From an uncultured Anaerolineae bacterium (lineage in GTDB: Bacteria > Chloroflexota > Anaerolineae > Promineifilales > Promineifilaceae), in contig CALEAD010000033.1 in the NCBI GenBank assembly GCA_937943625.1, forward strand, positions 24,173 to 88,172: DNA of 64,000 bases. Reading direction: 5' to 3'. Shown one piece after another: positions 10,016 through 19,935 of the stretch (positions within the stretch are counted from its first letter, which is position 1; each line of letters opens with the position of its first letter). The notes under the pieces are model-generated. The model saw only the letters and a list, made by a program, of their open reading frames with translations, did no database searches and was not told the DNA's origin. The translations under genes and the position numbers were made by a program.

Positions 10016-12736
10016 CTACTCACCGCGCTGGCGACGCACCCACTTTTCCATCTCCACGGCTATAAATACCACAGAGCTAGCCACCAGGCTCAATGCCAAT
10101 TCCAGCGGAGAAAGCGCCACCGTTCTGAAAATATCCTGCAAGAAGGGCACGTAAATCAGCGCCATTTGCAGCACAAACGTCAGCAGCACAGAAACGACCA
10201 TTAGCCGGTTCGAGAAAATACCAATGGTAAACAGCGAATCTATATTGGAGCGAATAGCCAGGGCATTACCCATCTGCGCCAGGGTCAGGGTGGTAAAGAG
10301 CATCGTTTGCCAGGTGCCGTGCGCGGGCGCGCCCGGGGACCAGTAAAGCCGCCCCATCAGTAGCGAAACCAGCCCCATCAATATGCCAATCCACAGAATT
10401 TGTTGCCCCATGCCGCGGCTGAAGATGCTCTCCGTGGGGCGGAAGGGAGGACGCTTCATGATGCCGCGCTCGCTCTCTTCGATGGCCAGCGCCAGACCCG
10501 GCAATCCATCTGTTACCAGATTGATCCACAGAATTTGCAGGGGAATGAGCGGCAGCGGCATTCCCAAGAAGGGCGCCACCAGCATCACGAACAGTTCACC
10601 GGTGTTACTGGAAAGGGTATACTTGATGAATTTGCGGATATTGTCGTAAACCTTGCGCCCCTCTTCTACAGCGGCAACGATAGTAGCAAAGTTGTCATCC
10701 AGCAACACCATGTCGGCAGCCTCTTTGGAGACGTCTGTACCGGTAATGCCCATCGCCACGCCAATGTCGGCACGCTTCAGGGCTGGGGCGTCATTCACGC
10801 CGTCGCCAGTCATTGCCACAATTTCCCCTTTGGCTTGCAGTGCTTCAACAATGCTGAGCTTGTGTTCAGGAGAAACGCGGGCATACACGGCCGTTTCGTG
10901 CACTACGCGCTCTAGTTGCGCCGCATCCATTGTTGCCAGATCGTGTCCGGTCAGGGCATGGTCCTCTTCGGTGATGGTTAGTTCTTTGGCAATTTGCCGC
11001 GCCGTCAGGGGATGGTCCCCGGTAATCATCACGGGGCGAATGCCCGCCTCGCGCGCCATAATGACGGCATCCTTCACCTCTAGTCGAGGGGGGTCTATCA
11101 TGGCAATCAGGCCAATGAAGATCATGTCGGACTCAATGCTTTCATTGATAGGCGTATTTTCATCAACCGGCCGAAAAGCAACGCCTAAGACGCGCTGCCC
11201 CTGCTGTGCCAGGTGCGCGTTAGCAGCCAGGATACGTTCACGTAATGCTTCATCCAGGGGCATAATCGCTTTGCCATCCCACAAGCGCGTGCAAACCTCG
11301 ATCAGGCTATCTACACCCCCTTTTGAGAAAGCGACGTGGGTGCTGCTGCTCCAGGGCGCTTCTGTATCTTGGGCAGCGACGTTAACTCTGTGCACAGTGG
11401 TCATGCGCTTGCGCTCAGAGGTGAAGGGCACTTCACCCACACGCGGCCAGCGCTCATCCATGCGCGCTTTGGTGTGACCGAGCTTGGCCGCTGCCACCAC
11501 CAGCGCCCCTTCAGTGGGGTCGCCAATGGTGCGCTCCACGCCCTCGTCAGTTTTCTGGAGCACGGCGTCGTTACACAGCGCCGCTGCTTTCACCAGCAGG
11601 CTGAGGGTGCGCTCGTGTGCGGGATGGTCTTCGTGCAGCTCGGCGTCAAAAATCGCGCCCGCACGGTCGGCCAGCGTCTCGATATCCAGCGTGTGCCCAC
11701 CGACATCAAGGATGGTGACAGTCATGCGGTTCTCTGTCAATGTTCCCGTCTTATCGGAGCATATGACGGTGACGGAACCGAGCGTTTCTACGGCGGGGAG
11801 CTTGCGGATAAGGGCGTTGCGCTTGAGCATGCGCTGCGAACCGAGCGCCAGGGTGATAGTGACCACCGCAGGCAGACCTTCTGGCACGGCCGCTACCGCC
11901 ATGCTGATGCCGGTGAGCAGCAGCACAGACCAGTTCTCGCCACGCAGCAATCCCAGCACCACAACCACGAGAATGATGGCCAGGGCAATCCAGGCCAGGG
12001 ATTTGCCCAACCCTTCCAGGCGGCGCTGGAGGGGTGTTTGCTCACGCTCGACTTCTTGAATGAGGTTCGCAATCCGGCCCAGTTGCGTATTCATGCCGGT
12101 CTCGGTGATCACGGCCGTGCCGCGCCCATACGTCACCACGGTGCCCATAAAGAGCATGTCGTGCCGGTCGCCCAGGGGCACATCTTGGCCGCGCACCGAC
12201 CGGATGCTTTTTTCTACCGGTTCCGATTCACCTGTTAACGCTGCTTCTTCTACTTTTAGGTTGACGCTTTCGATAAGACGGCCGTCGGCCGGCGCCAGAT
12301 TGCCCGCTTCCAGCAGCACCACATCCCCCGGAACCAGGTCGCGCGCCGAGATTTCGACAATCTGCCCATCTCGCCGCACGCGCACCGTGGGCACGGCCAA
12401 TTTTTTCAGCGCCGCAATCGCCTGCTCAGCGCGGTACTCTTGCGAAAAACCAATTGCAGCATTTAGCACCACAATTGCCATAATCACGATGACGTCAGTC
12501 AGCTCTTCGCTAAGGAAAAAGGAAACAATGGCGGCAATCAACAAAATGATCACCATCAGGTCCTTAAACTGATCAAGTAGAATCAGCCAGGGGTTTTTCT
12601 TGCCTCGATCAATCAATTCATTTGGCCCATACTGCGCCAGCCGCTTTTGCGCCTCGGCGCTGCTAAGCCCTTGTGTGACGTCCACCCCCAATGCCTGCGC
12701 TACTACGGTGATTTCTTGTTCGTGCCAGTTTTCCAT
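10016..12736 (-). CDS. P2-type cation-transporting ATPase (calcium-ATPase-like)
   Basis: A 906-residue P-type ATPase. It has an N-terminal cation-ATPase domain (about 1-75), a first TM pair with the actuator motif LTGES, and the phosphorylation motif SDKTGTLT (Asp near 328). The nucleotide-binding domain and the hinge motif [13 protein letters not shown] follow, then six C-terminal TM helices. The PEGLPAVV motif in TM4 is the calcium-site signature of SERCA/PMCA-type pumps. Transport of Ca2+ or Mn2+ out of the cytoplasm is likely; the ion is inferred. An AAAGGA ribosome site lies 5 nt before the ATG. It is divergent from the PIG-L gene, with a promoter region of about 210 nt between them. Confidence 0.9.
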   Translation of the reverse strand: MENWHEQEITVVAQALGVDVTQGLSSAEAQKRLAQYGPNELIDRGKKNPWLILLDQFKDLMVIILLIAAIVSFFLSEELTDVIVIMAIVVLNAAIGFSQEYRAEQAIAALKKLAVPTVRVRRDGQIVEISARDLVPGDVVLLEAGNLAPADGRLIESVNLKVEEAALTGESEPVEKSIRSVRGQDVPLGDRHDMLFMGTVVTYGRGTAVITETGMNTQLGRIANLIQEVEREQTPLQRRLEGLGKSLAWIALAIILVVVVLGLLRGENWSVLLLTGISMAVAAVPEGLPAVVTITLALGSQRMLKRNALIRKLPAVETLGSVTVICSDKTGTLTENRMTVTILDVGGHTLDIETLADRAGAIFDAELHEDHPAHERTLSLLVKAAALCNDAVLQKTDEGVERTIGDPTEGALVVAAAKLGHTKARMDERWPRVGEVPFTSERKRMTTVHRVNVAAQDTEAPWSSSTHVAFSKGGVDSLIEVCTRLWDGKAIMPLDEALRERILAANAHLAQQGQRVLGVAFRPVDENTPINESIESDMIFIGLIAMIDPPRLEVKDAVIMAREAGIRPVMITGDHPLTARQIAKELTITEEDHALTGHDLATMDAAQLERVVHETAVYARVSPEHKLSIVEALQAKGEIVAMTGDGVNDAPALKRADIGVAMGITGTDVSKEAADMVLLDDNFATIVAAVEEGRKVYDNIRKFIKYTLSSNTGELFVMLVAPFLGMPLPLIPLQILWINLVTDGLPGLALAIEESERGIMKRPPFRPTESIFSRGMGQQILWIGILMGLVSLLMGRLYWSPGAPAHGTWQTMLFTTLTLAQMGNALAIRSNIDSLFTIGIFSNRLMVVSVLLTFVLQMALIYVPFLQDIFRTVALSPLELALSLVASSVVFIAVEMEKWVRRQRGE

Positions 12737-12950
12737 ATGCGTCCTTTAGATTCATCCTGCATCCGTTTAAGGCAGTGCGGTTGAGTATAACACTGTCTAA
12801 CAACTTCTCAATACGTCATTGGCAAAAATGAGTTTTAGGGCGCAAAGGAGTGGTATAGGGGAAAACGGCCGTTATAATTGCGCCTTTGCCGTAGAATGGC
12901 ATACAGATTTTCGCAAATGAACCCGATAAGTGCGGAGGCACGAAGTTAAG

Positions 12951-13691
12951 ATGAGCAGCAACAGCTACATTCCAGAACGCGCGCTTTTTGTCTACGCGCA
13001 CCCTGACGATATTGAGTTTGGCGTGGCGGGAACGGCCGCCAAATGGGCGCAGGCTGGCTGTGAAGTGACCTATGTGGTCATCACCGACGGCAATGCCGGC
13101 AGCCATGAACAGGGCATGACGCGCGAACGGCTGGCAGAAATTCGCCGTGAAGAGCAGCGCGCGGCAGCAACGGCCGTTGGCGCTAAAAATTGCGTATTTT
13201 TGGGCTACGACGACTGCTTTTTGCAGCCCACACTGGCGCTGCGCAAAGACCTGGTGCGCCAGATCCGCCGCTACAAGCCCAATGTGGTGGTGTGTGGCGA
13301 CCCCAACTTTTACTATAGTGAAACTTACATCAACCACCCCGACCATCGTGCAGCGGCCATTGCCACGCTGGAGGCCGTCTTTCCTGCCGCGGAGATGCCC
13401 CTGGTCTTTGCCGAACTGGCCGAAGAAGGGCTGACGCCACACAAGGCCAACTTTGTCTACATCTCGCACGCCCACGATGCTGACTATTACGTAGACATCA
13501 GCGATACGATTGAGCTGAAAATTGCCGCGCTCAGGCTGCACAAAAGCCAGCTTGGCGATTGGGACCCGGCGCCGCGCTTAAAGGAATGGTCCGCCAACAC
13601 GGCGAAGAAAGTGGGCTTTCAGTATGCGGAAAGTTATCGTCGCATTACCTTGAAACCAATTGCAAACGAAAAAACAGAACAGCCTGGCTAA
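12951..13691 (+). CDS. PIG-L/LmbE-family deacetylase
   Basis: A 246-residue zinc-dependent N-acetylglucosaminyl deacetylase-type hydrolase. The metal motif AHPDDIEFG (about residues 15-23) and a later HPDH supply the His and Asp ligands. Relatives deacetylate GlcNAc conjugates in thiol cofactor or sugar metabolism; the substrate here is unknown. The ATG at 12951 is preferred over a GTG at 12930. A GGAGG lies upstream with 12-nt spacing, slightly long. Its stop lies in the loop of a 9-bp hairpin. Confidence 0.85.
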   Translation: MSSNSYIPERALFVYAHPDDIEFGVAGTAAKWAQAGCEVTYVVITDGNAGSHEQGMTRERLAEIRREEQRAAATAVGAKNCVFLGYDDCFLQPTLALRKDLVRQIRRYKPNVVVCGDPNFYYSETYINHPDHRAAAIATLEAVFPAAEMPLVFAELAEEGLTPHKANFVYISHAHDADYYVDISDTIELKIAALRLHKSQLGDWDPAPRLKEWSANTAKKVGFQYAESYRRITLKPIANEKTEQPG

Positions 13692-13700
13692 GCTGTTCTG
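13675..13700 (+). terminator. Hairpin across the PIG-L stop codon
   Basis: CAGAACAGC (13675-13683) pairs with GCTGTTCTG (13692-13700) around an 8-nt loop that contains the end of the gene. There is no T tract afterwards, so intrinsic termination is uncertain; it may protect the mRNA end. Confidence 0.4.
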
Positions 13701-13891
13701 CTTGAATACCTTTCGGGGGGGATTGGCGCTGCCGCAATGCCATAACCCCAGAGGATTTTTGCTATTGACCAGCTATCAGGCCTTAGGCTCCCAAACACGC
13801 CGCAACGCCAATCCCGTTTTGCCTGATACCTGTTGCTGTTTTATACAGCCTGTCTGATTGTTGCGGATTAATTGTACCTAATTATGTTACA

Positions 13892-13903
13892 ATAGTCAAC
13901 TAT
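13892..13903 (+). promoter_or_regulatory. Possible operator near the XRE-cupin gene
   Basis: The inverted repeat ATAGT-CA-ACTAT overlaps a TACAAT -10-like hexamer (13888-13893) in an AT-rich stretch about 130 nt before the XRE-cupin regulator. Autoregulation would fit the family. No good -35 is seen, so this is tentative. The rest of the 13701-14029 gap shows no gene. Confidence 0.25.
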
Positions 13904-14029
13904 AAGTACACATTCGCGTTCGCTAAACGGCCGTTTCCTGCTAAAATAGTGGCGACAAAAAAGCAGAAACACAAAGTGAAAGACTCGCCTCTATGATGAG
14001 CGGCTAATTCGCAACCTGAAATTAATCTT

Positions 14030-14629
14030 ATGACCAGGCTCGAAGAAACCGAAACGGAATACAACATTGGCGCGCGCATTCGCCAGTTGCGCGAAGAGGC
14101 GGGCCTTTCGCTACGTGGTCTGGCCGAGTTGTGTGGACTCTCATTCAACGCCATCAGCCGCATCGAACATGGGGAAAATTCGCCGACTGTGGCTACTCTA
14201 CACCGGCTGGCGTCTGCTTTGAACGTGCCGATTACCGACTTTTTCACACAAAGTCAGGCGCAAATGACCGTTTTTACCAGGGCTGGCAGCAGGCTACGCA
14301 CGGAACTGGAAGGAGTGACGCTGGAAAGCCTGGGGGGGCGCTTTGCTAATCAGCAGTTAGAGGCGTTTCGCCTGCTGATTGCGCCGGGCAGTGACACCAG
14401 GCACTCGCCGGTCGTCCATGCAGGCGAGGAGCTGGTGTTTTGTCTGCACGGCCACATCACTTACTACGTAAGCAACCAACCCTACGCCCTGGAAGCAGGA
14501 GATTCCCTCTATTTTCGCGCCACCCAGCCACACTGCTGGCACAATGCGGGCCAAGAAACGGCCGTTGTCCTAGTCGTTTTCCAGACACAGCCTAAAATGC
14601 CCTTGCTCTGGCAACAACACACGCTCTAA
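14030..14629 (+). CDS. XRE-family regulator with C-terminal cupin domain
   Basis: A 199-residue transcription factor. The helix-turn-helix spans about residues 12-70, with IRQLREEAGLSLRGLAEL and a recognition helix near SFNAISRIEHG. The C-terminal cupin_2 barrel (about 115-190) carries HAGEELVFCLHG and the His-rich PHCWHN segment that usually binds a small ligand or metal. This architecture matches the family of PuuR-like and SutR-like repressors; the ligand is unknown. It stands alone, possibly autoregulated through the palindrome upstream. Confidence 0.88.
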   Translation: MTRLEETETEYNIGARIRQLREEAGLSLRGLAELCGLSFNAISRIEHGENSPTVATLHRLASALNVPITDFFTQSQAQMTVFTRAGSRLRTELEGVTLESLGGRFANQQLEAFRLLIAPGSDTRHSPVVHAGEELVFCLHGHITYYVSNQPYALEAGDSLYFRATQPHCWHNAGQETAVVLVVFQTQPKMPLLWQQHTL

Positions 14630-14671
14630 GTATCTGTTCACGCAAGACATATCACAAAGAGCCACCATATA

Positions 14672-14748
14672 GGAGGCACGGAGGGCTACAGAGAAAAAAT
14701 CTCTGGTTTTCTTCATGAAAAATCCGTGCCTTTCCGTGTAGCTCCGTG
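14672..14748. repeat. CACGGAG/CTCCGTG interrupted inverted repeat
   Basis: GGCACGGA (14675-14682) is matched by TCCGTGCC (14723-14730), and CACGGAGGGCTACA is matched again by TGTAGCTCCGTG (14737-14748). The intervening sequence is AT-rich. These alternative pairings sit in the gap between the XRE-cupin gene and clpS and could end the upstream transcript. Confidence 0.5.
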
Positions 14749-14795
14749 TAATCATCCTAGGCCTGTATAATTAGTTACCGCTCTGAAAGGAAATC

Positions 14796-15113
14796 ATGCG
14801 TATCTGTCTGGAAGTTGACCACGAAGTCCAAGAGGCGCTGCGGCTGGGGCTGGAAGAAACCATCGAGCCACCGTACAACGTCTTTGTCCACAATGACGAC
14901 GTCACGCCCTATGATTTTGTGGTAATGGTTTTACTCAAGTTCTTTGACCTGGATGCCATGGAGGCAGAGCTTGTCACATTCGCCGCACATACAGGGGGAG
15001 TGGCCTACGTAGCCACGTTTGCCAAAACAGAAGCAGAAAAGCGCGTTGGCAAGGCACACTTTGCCGCCGCGCTGGAGGGCTACCCGCTGCGTTTTACCAT
15101 TGAGCCTGCCTGA
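14796..15113 (+). CDS. clpS: ATP-dependent Clp protease adaptor ClpS
   Basis: A 105-residue adaptor that delivers N-end-rule substrates to ClpA/ClpC-ClpP. It carries the family core: NVFVHNDDVTPYDFVV (N-degron pocket; the usual motif is L-x-N-D-D-x-T), then the HTGGVAYVATFAKTEAE stretch. The Asn-Asp-Asp triplet is present. An AAAGGA ribosome site sits a few nucleotides before the ATG. No Clp ATPase gene is nearby. Length is normal for the family. Confidence 0.9.
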   Translation: MRICLEVDHEVQEALRLGLEETIEPPYNVFVHNDDVTPYDFVVMVLLKFFDLDAMEAELVTFAAHTGGVAYVATFAKTEAEKRVGKAHFAAALEGYPLRFTIEPA

Positions 15114-15186
15114 GGCTGGGCTGGCACTAAAAAATGGCGTTGTTTACGCTTTCTAGAGCTTTACAATTTCCGGCATGGTTCATCAG

Positions 15187-16260
15187 TTAGTTGCCTGTGA
15201 TGCGCACGCTACCCGCGCCGACATCAATGATCAGCTCTACGCTGTTTGCCACCCCTTCACGGTAGGCGGCAGTTTGCCACACGCCTCTATCTGCCTTACT
15301 CCCGCTGACCTGGGTAAAGCGGGATTCGTCAATGCGAAAGCTGCCCGCGCCATCGCTAACGCGCACCAGTGCCTCTACTCCTTCTGGCAGGTAAAAGGTC
15401 ATGCTGCCGGCGCGGCCATCCACGTCAATGCGCTGACGGCCGTTGGCGGCTAACCACACCTCAATCGCGCCGGCGCTGGCATCCAGCGTTGTGTTGTAAT
15501 CACCGTCCGCCAGATAGAGGCTGAGGCGTCCTGTCCCTCCCTTTACCATCAGACGGTTCAAGGTCAGGTTGCGCAAGTCCAGGTTGGCGCTGCCGGCGCT
15601 TACGTTTAGGCGCAGGTCAGTCAGCACACGCGGATTCAGGCCAATTTGCCATTTTGTCTCAGAAGCGCCTCCCCAGTTAGCCGGATTAGCAAACCACAAC
15701 CAGTTGCCCCCATCGCTATTCCCTGGGCGCAATTTCACGGTTGCGGTGCTACCCGTCTGCTCCGTGACAAATTCATAAGAGCCGGTGTGGGCAATTTGCG
15801 CCTCAATGAGCGAACGGCTATCCTGCAGCGCCGAAAGCTCTGTGGCGTACCAGCTCAGGTCAATGTCCACCTGGGCACGGCTCACGTCATCGGGCGCATA
15901 GGTCAGAGTTTCCATTTTGACCTCTGGCGCAGCCTGGACGCCCAGACGCGCCAGCAGGGGGTTGTCTTCGCTAAAGAGAAGAACGTAGCCAGCCAGGCCA
16001 ACGGCCGTTAGCGCGACAATGGCGCTGAGAAAGCCACCCAGTGGCCGCGGCGCCTGCCGCACCAGCACATTCACGCCCAAGAAAATAAGCCACAGCGGCC
16101 AGAGCTGGAAAACGGCCGTCCAGTTCCAGGTCACCGTTTCTGGCAACAAGCCCAAATTGCGCAATAAGAAATAAACGCCAATGGCAATCAGCACCATTGG
16201 GCCAAAGAGAGAAGGATTACCACGGCGCTGGGTTGTGCCGCTAAATTTGTCACCACTCAT
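15187..16260 (-). CDS. LiaF/toastrack-type membrane protein
   Basis: A 357-residue protein. The N-terminus has a LiaI/LiaF-like transmembrane region (DUF5668 type): three to four short helices at about 20-105, including PLWLIFLGVNVLV. The rest is a beta-rich toastrack domain (about 200-357) with repeating short strands such as LDASAGAIEVWLA and DVGAGSVRITGN. In Firmicutes, LiaF-like proteins report envelope stress to sensor kinases; the role here is inferred to be similar. GGAGG lies 8 nt before the ATG. It is convergent with clpS, so the two are independently transcribed. Confidence 0.8.
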   Translation of the reverse strand: MSGDKFSGTTQRRGNPSLFGPMVLIAIGVYFLLRNLGLLPETVTWNWTAVFQLWPLWLIFLGVNVLVRQAPRPLGGFLSAIVALTAVGLAGYVLLFSEDNPLLARLGVQAAPEVKMETLTYAPDDVSRAQVDIDLSWYATELSALQDSRSLIEAQIAHTGSYEFVTEQTGSTATVKLRPGNSDGGNWLWFANPANWGGASETKWQIGLNPRVLTDLRLNVSAGSANLDLRNLTLNRLMVKGGTGRLSLYLADGDYNTTLDASAGAIEVWLAANGRQRIDVDGRAGSMTFYLPEGVEALVRVSDGAGSFRIDESRFTQVSGSKADRGVWQTAAYREGVANSVELIIDVGAGSVRITGN

Positions 16261-16478
16261 GCTCTTGTACCTCCATTGATAGCAACCACATCAACTATGC
16301 TGTTCCAGCTATACGCGCACGGGCATAGCGCGTTGCAAACTTGCCAATCACCCCCCTTTCATCTAAAATGCGGCACTCTGATACCTTAAAACGGCGCTTT
16401 TGGCAAATGCCATGTTTGTGAAATCACTCCCCTTGCCGCATAGCAAGGTCCAATATTATCCCATGAGGTTCTCAACGC

Positions 16479-18551
16479 ATGAAAGAATACACAACTGAAC
16501 AGATCCGCAACATTGCCCTGGTAGGCCACAACGGCTCTGGCAAAACAACCTTTGTAGAACGCCTGCTGTTTAACAACAAAGTCACGACGCGCCTGGGCAG
16601 CGTGCAAAACGGCACGGCCGCCATGGACTTTGAGGAAGAAGAAATTAACCGCCACAGCTCGATTTCCACCGCCATTGCCCCCATTGAATGGCACGGGACA
16701 AAGATCAATTTCCTGGATACCCCCGGCTATATGGATTTCATTGGCGAGGTGAATGCTGCCCTGACGGTGTCAGACGGGGCGCTGGTGTTTGTCGAAGCGG
16801 TTGCCGGGGTAGAAGTTGGCACAGAAGTCGTGTGGCACGCCGCAGGCGAACGCAAGCTGCCGCGCATGATTGTGATCAACAAGATGGATCGCGAAAACGT
16901 GCGCGTGACGCGCGTGATGGAGAGTATCGAGCAGAATTTAGACGGCCGTTTTATTAACGTGCAGCTCCCCATTGGCGAAGGCCCCACCTTCAAGGGGGTC
17001 GTTGACCTGATCCAGATGGAAGCACGCCTGGGTGCCAATGGCGACAAAGCCACCATTCCCGCCGAGATGGTCGACGCCGCCGAAGAGGCGCGACAGCAGC
17101 TGATCGAAGCCGCCGCCGAAGGGGACGACGCCCTGATCGAAAAGTTCTTTGCCGATGAGCCTCTCACAAGCGAGGAGATTATTACCGGCCTGAAGGCGGG
17201 CATGATACAAGGCGCGGTTGTGCCCATTCTTTACTGCGCCCCAGAACCCAACATTGCCGTTAACCCGCTGCTTGAGCTGTGCGTTGCCCTGATGCCTGCC
17301 CCCAATGAGCGCGGTGAGTTTGCGGCGCTGAACGAAAAAGATGAACCAGTCAGCTATCCTGTTAGCGATGATTCGCCCCTGGCCGCATTCATCTTTAAGA
17401 CACGCGAAGATAACTACGGCAAAACCAGCTACATTCGCGTCTTTGGCGGCGTGCTCAATTCAGATAGCCGCGTCTGGGCAGCACGCCTGGGGCAAGAAGT
17501 GCGCGTAGGGGGGCTGCAAGTGGTGTGTGGCAAAGAACAACACCCCATTGGCAAACTGCACGCCGGGGACATTGGCGCGGTGATTAAGCTGGGCGATGCG
17601 GGCACAAATGACACGCTTTGCACGGCAAGCAACAAAGTGGTCAAGCTGCCACCCATCAAGCAGCCCCATCCCATTGTTTCCGTAGCCGTGCAGCCCGTAT
17701 CACAGTCTGACGTAGCCAAGCTAACGCAAACCCTGACGCGCCTGGTAGCAGAAGACCCCACGCTGAGCTGGCACACGGAAACGGCAACACACGAGACGAT
17801 TCTTTCTGGCATGGGCACCACACACCTGGACATTGCCGTCAAGAAAGCGATCTCGAAGTTTGGCACCCACTTTACTACCAGTATTCCCAAAATTCCTTAC
17901 CGGGAGACGATCACGAAAACGGCCGAGGCGGAATACACACACAAAAAGCAAACCGGTGGCGCGGGACAGTACGGCCGTGTTTTCCTGCGTGTAGAATCCA
18001 TTGACGACAACCTGGGCTTCGAGTTTGGTGAAGAAATCTTTGGCGGCGCCATCTCCGCCCCCTTCATTGCTGCCACCGAAAAGGGCTGCCGCCAGGCCGC
18101 CGAAAGTGGCGTGCTGGCCGGCTACCCCATGGTGGGCGTGCGCGCGATTGTTTTTGATGGCAAAATGCACCCGGTAGACTCAAAGGAAATCGCATTCCAG
18201 ATTGCTGGCCGCGAAGGGTTCAAGAAGGCAGTCATGAACGCCGGCCCGGTGCTGCTAGAGCCGATCTACATTGTCACGGTAACGGTGCCCGCCGATTACA
18301 TGGGCGACATTATGGGCGACATGAACAGCCGTCGCGCCAAGGTGTTGGGCATGGACCAGGAAGGCACAAAGAGCGTGGTGCGCGCAGAAGTGCCGCTGGC
18401 AGAAATGCAAACCTACGCCCAAGATTTGCGCTCCATGACGCAAGGGCGCGGGGTGTTCAGCATGGAATTTTCCGGTTACGGCCGTGTGCCCCCGCACTTG
18501 CAAAATGAGCTGGTAGCAAAGCTCCGGGCAGAACAGGAAGAAGAAAAGTAA
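16479..18551 (+). CDS. Elongation factor G-like translational GTPase (EF-G2 type)
   Basis: A 690-residue five-domain GTPase. G1 is GHNGSGKTT at residues 16-24, where canonical EF-G has AHIDAGKTT. G3 DTPGYMDF and G4 NKMD are intact, followed by domain II, domain IV (GGAGQYGRVFLRVE) and domain V. The G1 sequence assigns it to the EF-G-like subgroup found beside true EF-G in many bacteria. Its ribosomal role is less defined than that of FusA (translocation, ribosome recycling or quality control). No rpsL/rpsG/tuf neighbours are present, which supports a non-canonical EF-G. A strong terminator follows. Confidence 0.87.
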   Translation: MKEYTTEQIRNIALVGHNGSGKTTFVERLLFNNKVTTRLGSVQNGTAAMDFEEEEINRHSSISTAIAPIEWHGTKINFLDTPGYMDFIGEVNAALTVSDGALVFVEAVAGVEVGTEVVWHAAGERKLPRMIVINKMDRENVRVTRVMESIEQNLDGRFINVQLPIGEGPTFKGVVDLIQMEARLGANGDKATIPAEMVDAAEEARQQLIEAAAEGDDALIEKFFADEPLTSEEIITGLKAGMIQGAVVPILYCAPEPNIAVNPLLELCVALMPAPNERGEFAALNEKDEPVSYPVSDDSPLAAFIFKTREDNYGKTSYIRVFGGVLNSDSRVWAARLGQEVRVGGLQVVCGKEQHPIGKLHAGDIGAVIKLGDAGTNDTLCTASNKVVKLPPIKQPHPIVSVAVQPVSQSDVAKLTQTLTRLVAEDPTLSWHTETATHETILSGMGTTHLDIAVKKAISKFGTHFTTSIPKIPYRETITKTAEAEYTHKKQTGGAGQYGRVFLRVESIDDNLGFEFGEEIFGGAISAPFIAATEKGCRQAAESGVLAGYPMVGVRAIVFDGKMHPVDSKEIAFQIAGREGFKKAVMNAGPVLLEPIYIVTVTVPADYMGDIMGDMNSRRAKVLGMDQEGTKSVVRAEVPLAEMQTYAQDLRSMTQGRGVFSMEFSGYGRVPPHLQNELVAKLRAEQEEEK

Positions 18552-18570
18552 TTTTTCACCTACCACGCAA

Positions 18571-18603
18571 AAACACCCTCTCCTGGTACGAGAGGGTGTT
18601 TTT
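18571..18603 (+). terminator. Rho-independent terminator after the EF-G-like gene
   Basis: AACACCCTCTC (18572-18582) pairs with GAGAGGGTGTT (18590-18600) around a 7-nt loop. It is followed by a run of T, with A residues on the 5' side. It lies about 20 nt past the stop codon. Confidence 0.92.
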
Positions 18604-18660
18604 GTACAAGCCTCACTCATTCAACACAAACCACCAGCACAGCGTCTGTGAAACTAATGG

Positions 18661-18719
18661 CTGACGGCCGTCTGCAATGTAGCCCAGGTTGCCAAACCTG
18701 GTACGCACAGGTTTAGGTT
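18661..18719. repeat. GTAGCCCAGG dispersed repeat next to a CTGACGG unit
   Basis: CTGACGGCCGTCTGC is followed by GTAGCCCAGGTTGCCAAACC, then TGGTACGCACAGGTTTAGG. The same GTAGC-CAGG-CCAAAC block recurs at 48679-48738 and 54549-54602, each time touching a GACCGC/GCGGTC-type repeat. Confidence 0.7.
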
Positions 18720-18775
18720 CTGTTGACATTTCCAAAGGCAGAAATAAACTGCCTTATCAAAGGAAATGTCAACTT

Positions 18776-19930
18776 TCACGCTTCACGTTTACCGAGCAGC
18801 TCCTCGTACACCGCCAGCAACTGCTTTGCCGCTTTGCGCCAGGTGAACTGGCGCGCCTGGCGAAAACCGGCGGCCACCATGCGCGCGCGACGGCCGTTGT
18901 CCTGCAAAAGCTGCCCCATAACGGCCGTCCAGCCCACTTCGTCTGTCGGGTCAAGCAGCACCGCCGCATCGCCCGCCACCTCTGGCAGACTGGAAGCATG
19001 AGAAGCAATCACTGGTACGCCACAGCCCATCGCCTCCAGAATGGGCAGGCCAAACCCCTCATACAGGCTGGGGAAGACATACAGCGCCGCGCCGCTATAC
19101 AGCGCGGGCAAATCTGCATCTGCCACAAAGCCGAGAAAATGCACACGGCCGTCTAATCCTTGCCGCGCCACCTCTTGCATCATCTCGTCGTACAGCCATC
19201 CCTTCCCCCCGGCAATGGCCAGATGGTGCGGGAATTGCTGCGCCAGCGGCGCAAAAGCGCGAATCAACATCTGATAATTTTTGCGCGGCTGCACCGTACC
19301 CACCGTCAAAATGTAGGGCGCATCTGGCAAATGGTATCGCCAGCACACAGCCGTAATCTCCTCCGCCCTCTCCACCGGGCGAAAGCGCGCGTCTACGCCA
19401 CTGTAGAGCACCGTCACTTTTTGCGGCGGCACCTGCCACAACGTGAGCAGGTCATGTTTCGTCGCCTGTGAATCGGCCAGAATATGCGTCGCCCGCGCCA
19501 CCGACCAGGGTACAACGCTGTTCAGATAGCACACCAGCGGCTCTGGGAAGACCTGGGGATAATGGGCGAAAGAGAGGTCGTGTACCGTCAGCAGCGTGGG
19601 AATACGGCCGCTCACCGGCGGCAACACAAAGTCAGGGGAATGAAACAAATCCAGCGGTCCCGTCACCCATTGCACCGGCAGCGGCAGGCGCAGGCGATAC
19701 CACAGACGGTACAGCCAGCGCTCCCCCAGTGGCGCAGGATGATAAGAGACGTGAGCGCCCTGCGGGAGCGGGTCTGGCACAGGGGGCGCAGCCGGGGGTT
19801 TGGCAGAAAAAAGGCGGTATTGGTGATTGGCCTCTAGCTGCGCCAGCGCGCGCGTCAATTCGCGCGTGTAGCGCCCAATGCCCCCACCCTGCACAATGGC
19901 CGAGGTAACATCAATGCCAATACGCACCAT
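18776..19930 (-). CDS. Glycosyltransferase family 4 (GT-B fold)
   Basis: A 384-residue enzyme with a GT-B layout: an N-terminal domain with GGGIGRYTRELTRAL, and a C-terminal donor-binding domain with VGTVQPRKN, FPSLYEGFGLPILEAM and GVPVIAS. The E-x7-E motif (EGFGLPILE) is intact and indicates a retaining nucleotide-sugar transferase, often mannosyl- or glucosyl-. It is the last gene of the minus-strand polysaccharide cluster. The ATG at 19930 is used; a GTG at 19939 overlaps the upstream GtrA stop and is equally possible. Confidence 0.87.
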   Translation of the reverse strand: MVRIGIDVTSAIVQGGGIGRYTRELTRALAQLEANHQYRLFSAKPPAAPPVPDPLPQGAHVSYHPAPLGERWLYRLWYRLRLPLPVQWVTGPLDLFHSPDFVLPPVSGRIPTLLTVHDLSFAHYPQVFPEPLVCYLNSVVPWSVARATHILADSQATKHDLLTLWQVPPQKVTVLYSGVDARFRPVERAEEITAVCWRYHLPDAPYILTVGTVQPRKNYQMLIRAFAPLAQQFPHHLAIAGGKGWLYDEMMQEVARQGLDGRVHFLGFVADADLPALYSGAALYVFPSLYEGFGLPILEAMGCGVPVIASHASSLPEVAGDAAVLLDPTDEVGWTAVMGQLLQDNGRRARMVAAGFRQARQFTWRKAAKQLLAVYEELLGKREA

Positions 19931-19935
19931 TGGCC

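Noticed and set aside
11336..12238. 300-residue plus-strand frame opposite the P-type ATPase
   Set aside because: His/Gln/Arg-rich composition is typical of an antisense shadow in G+C-rich DNA, and the ATPase is unambiguous.
18721..18775. AAATGTC/GACATTT inverted repeat after the GTAGC element
   Set aside because: GACATTTCC and GGAAATGTC pair, but there is no T tract or context to name it; it is too weak to list as a terminator.
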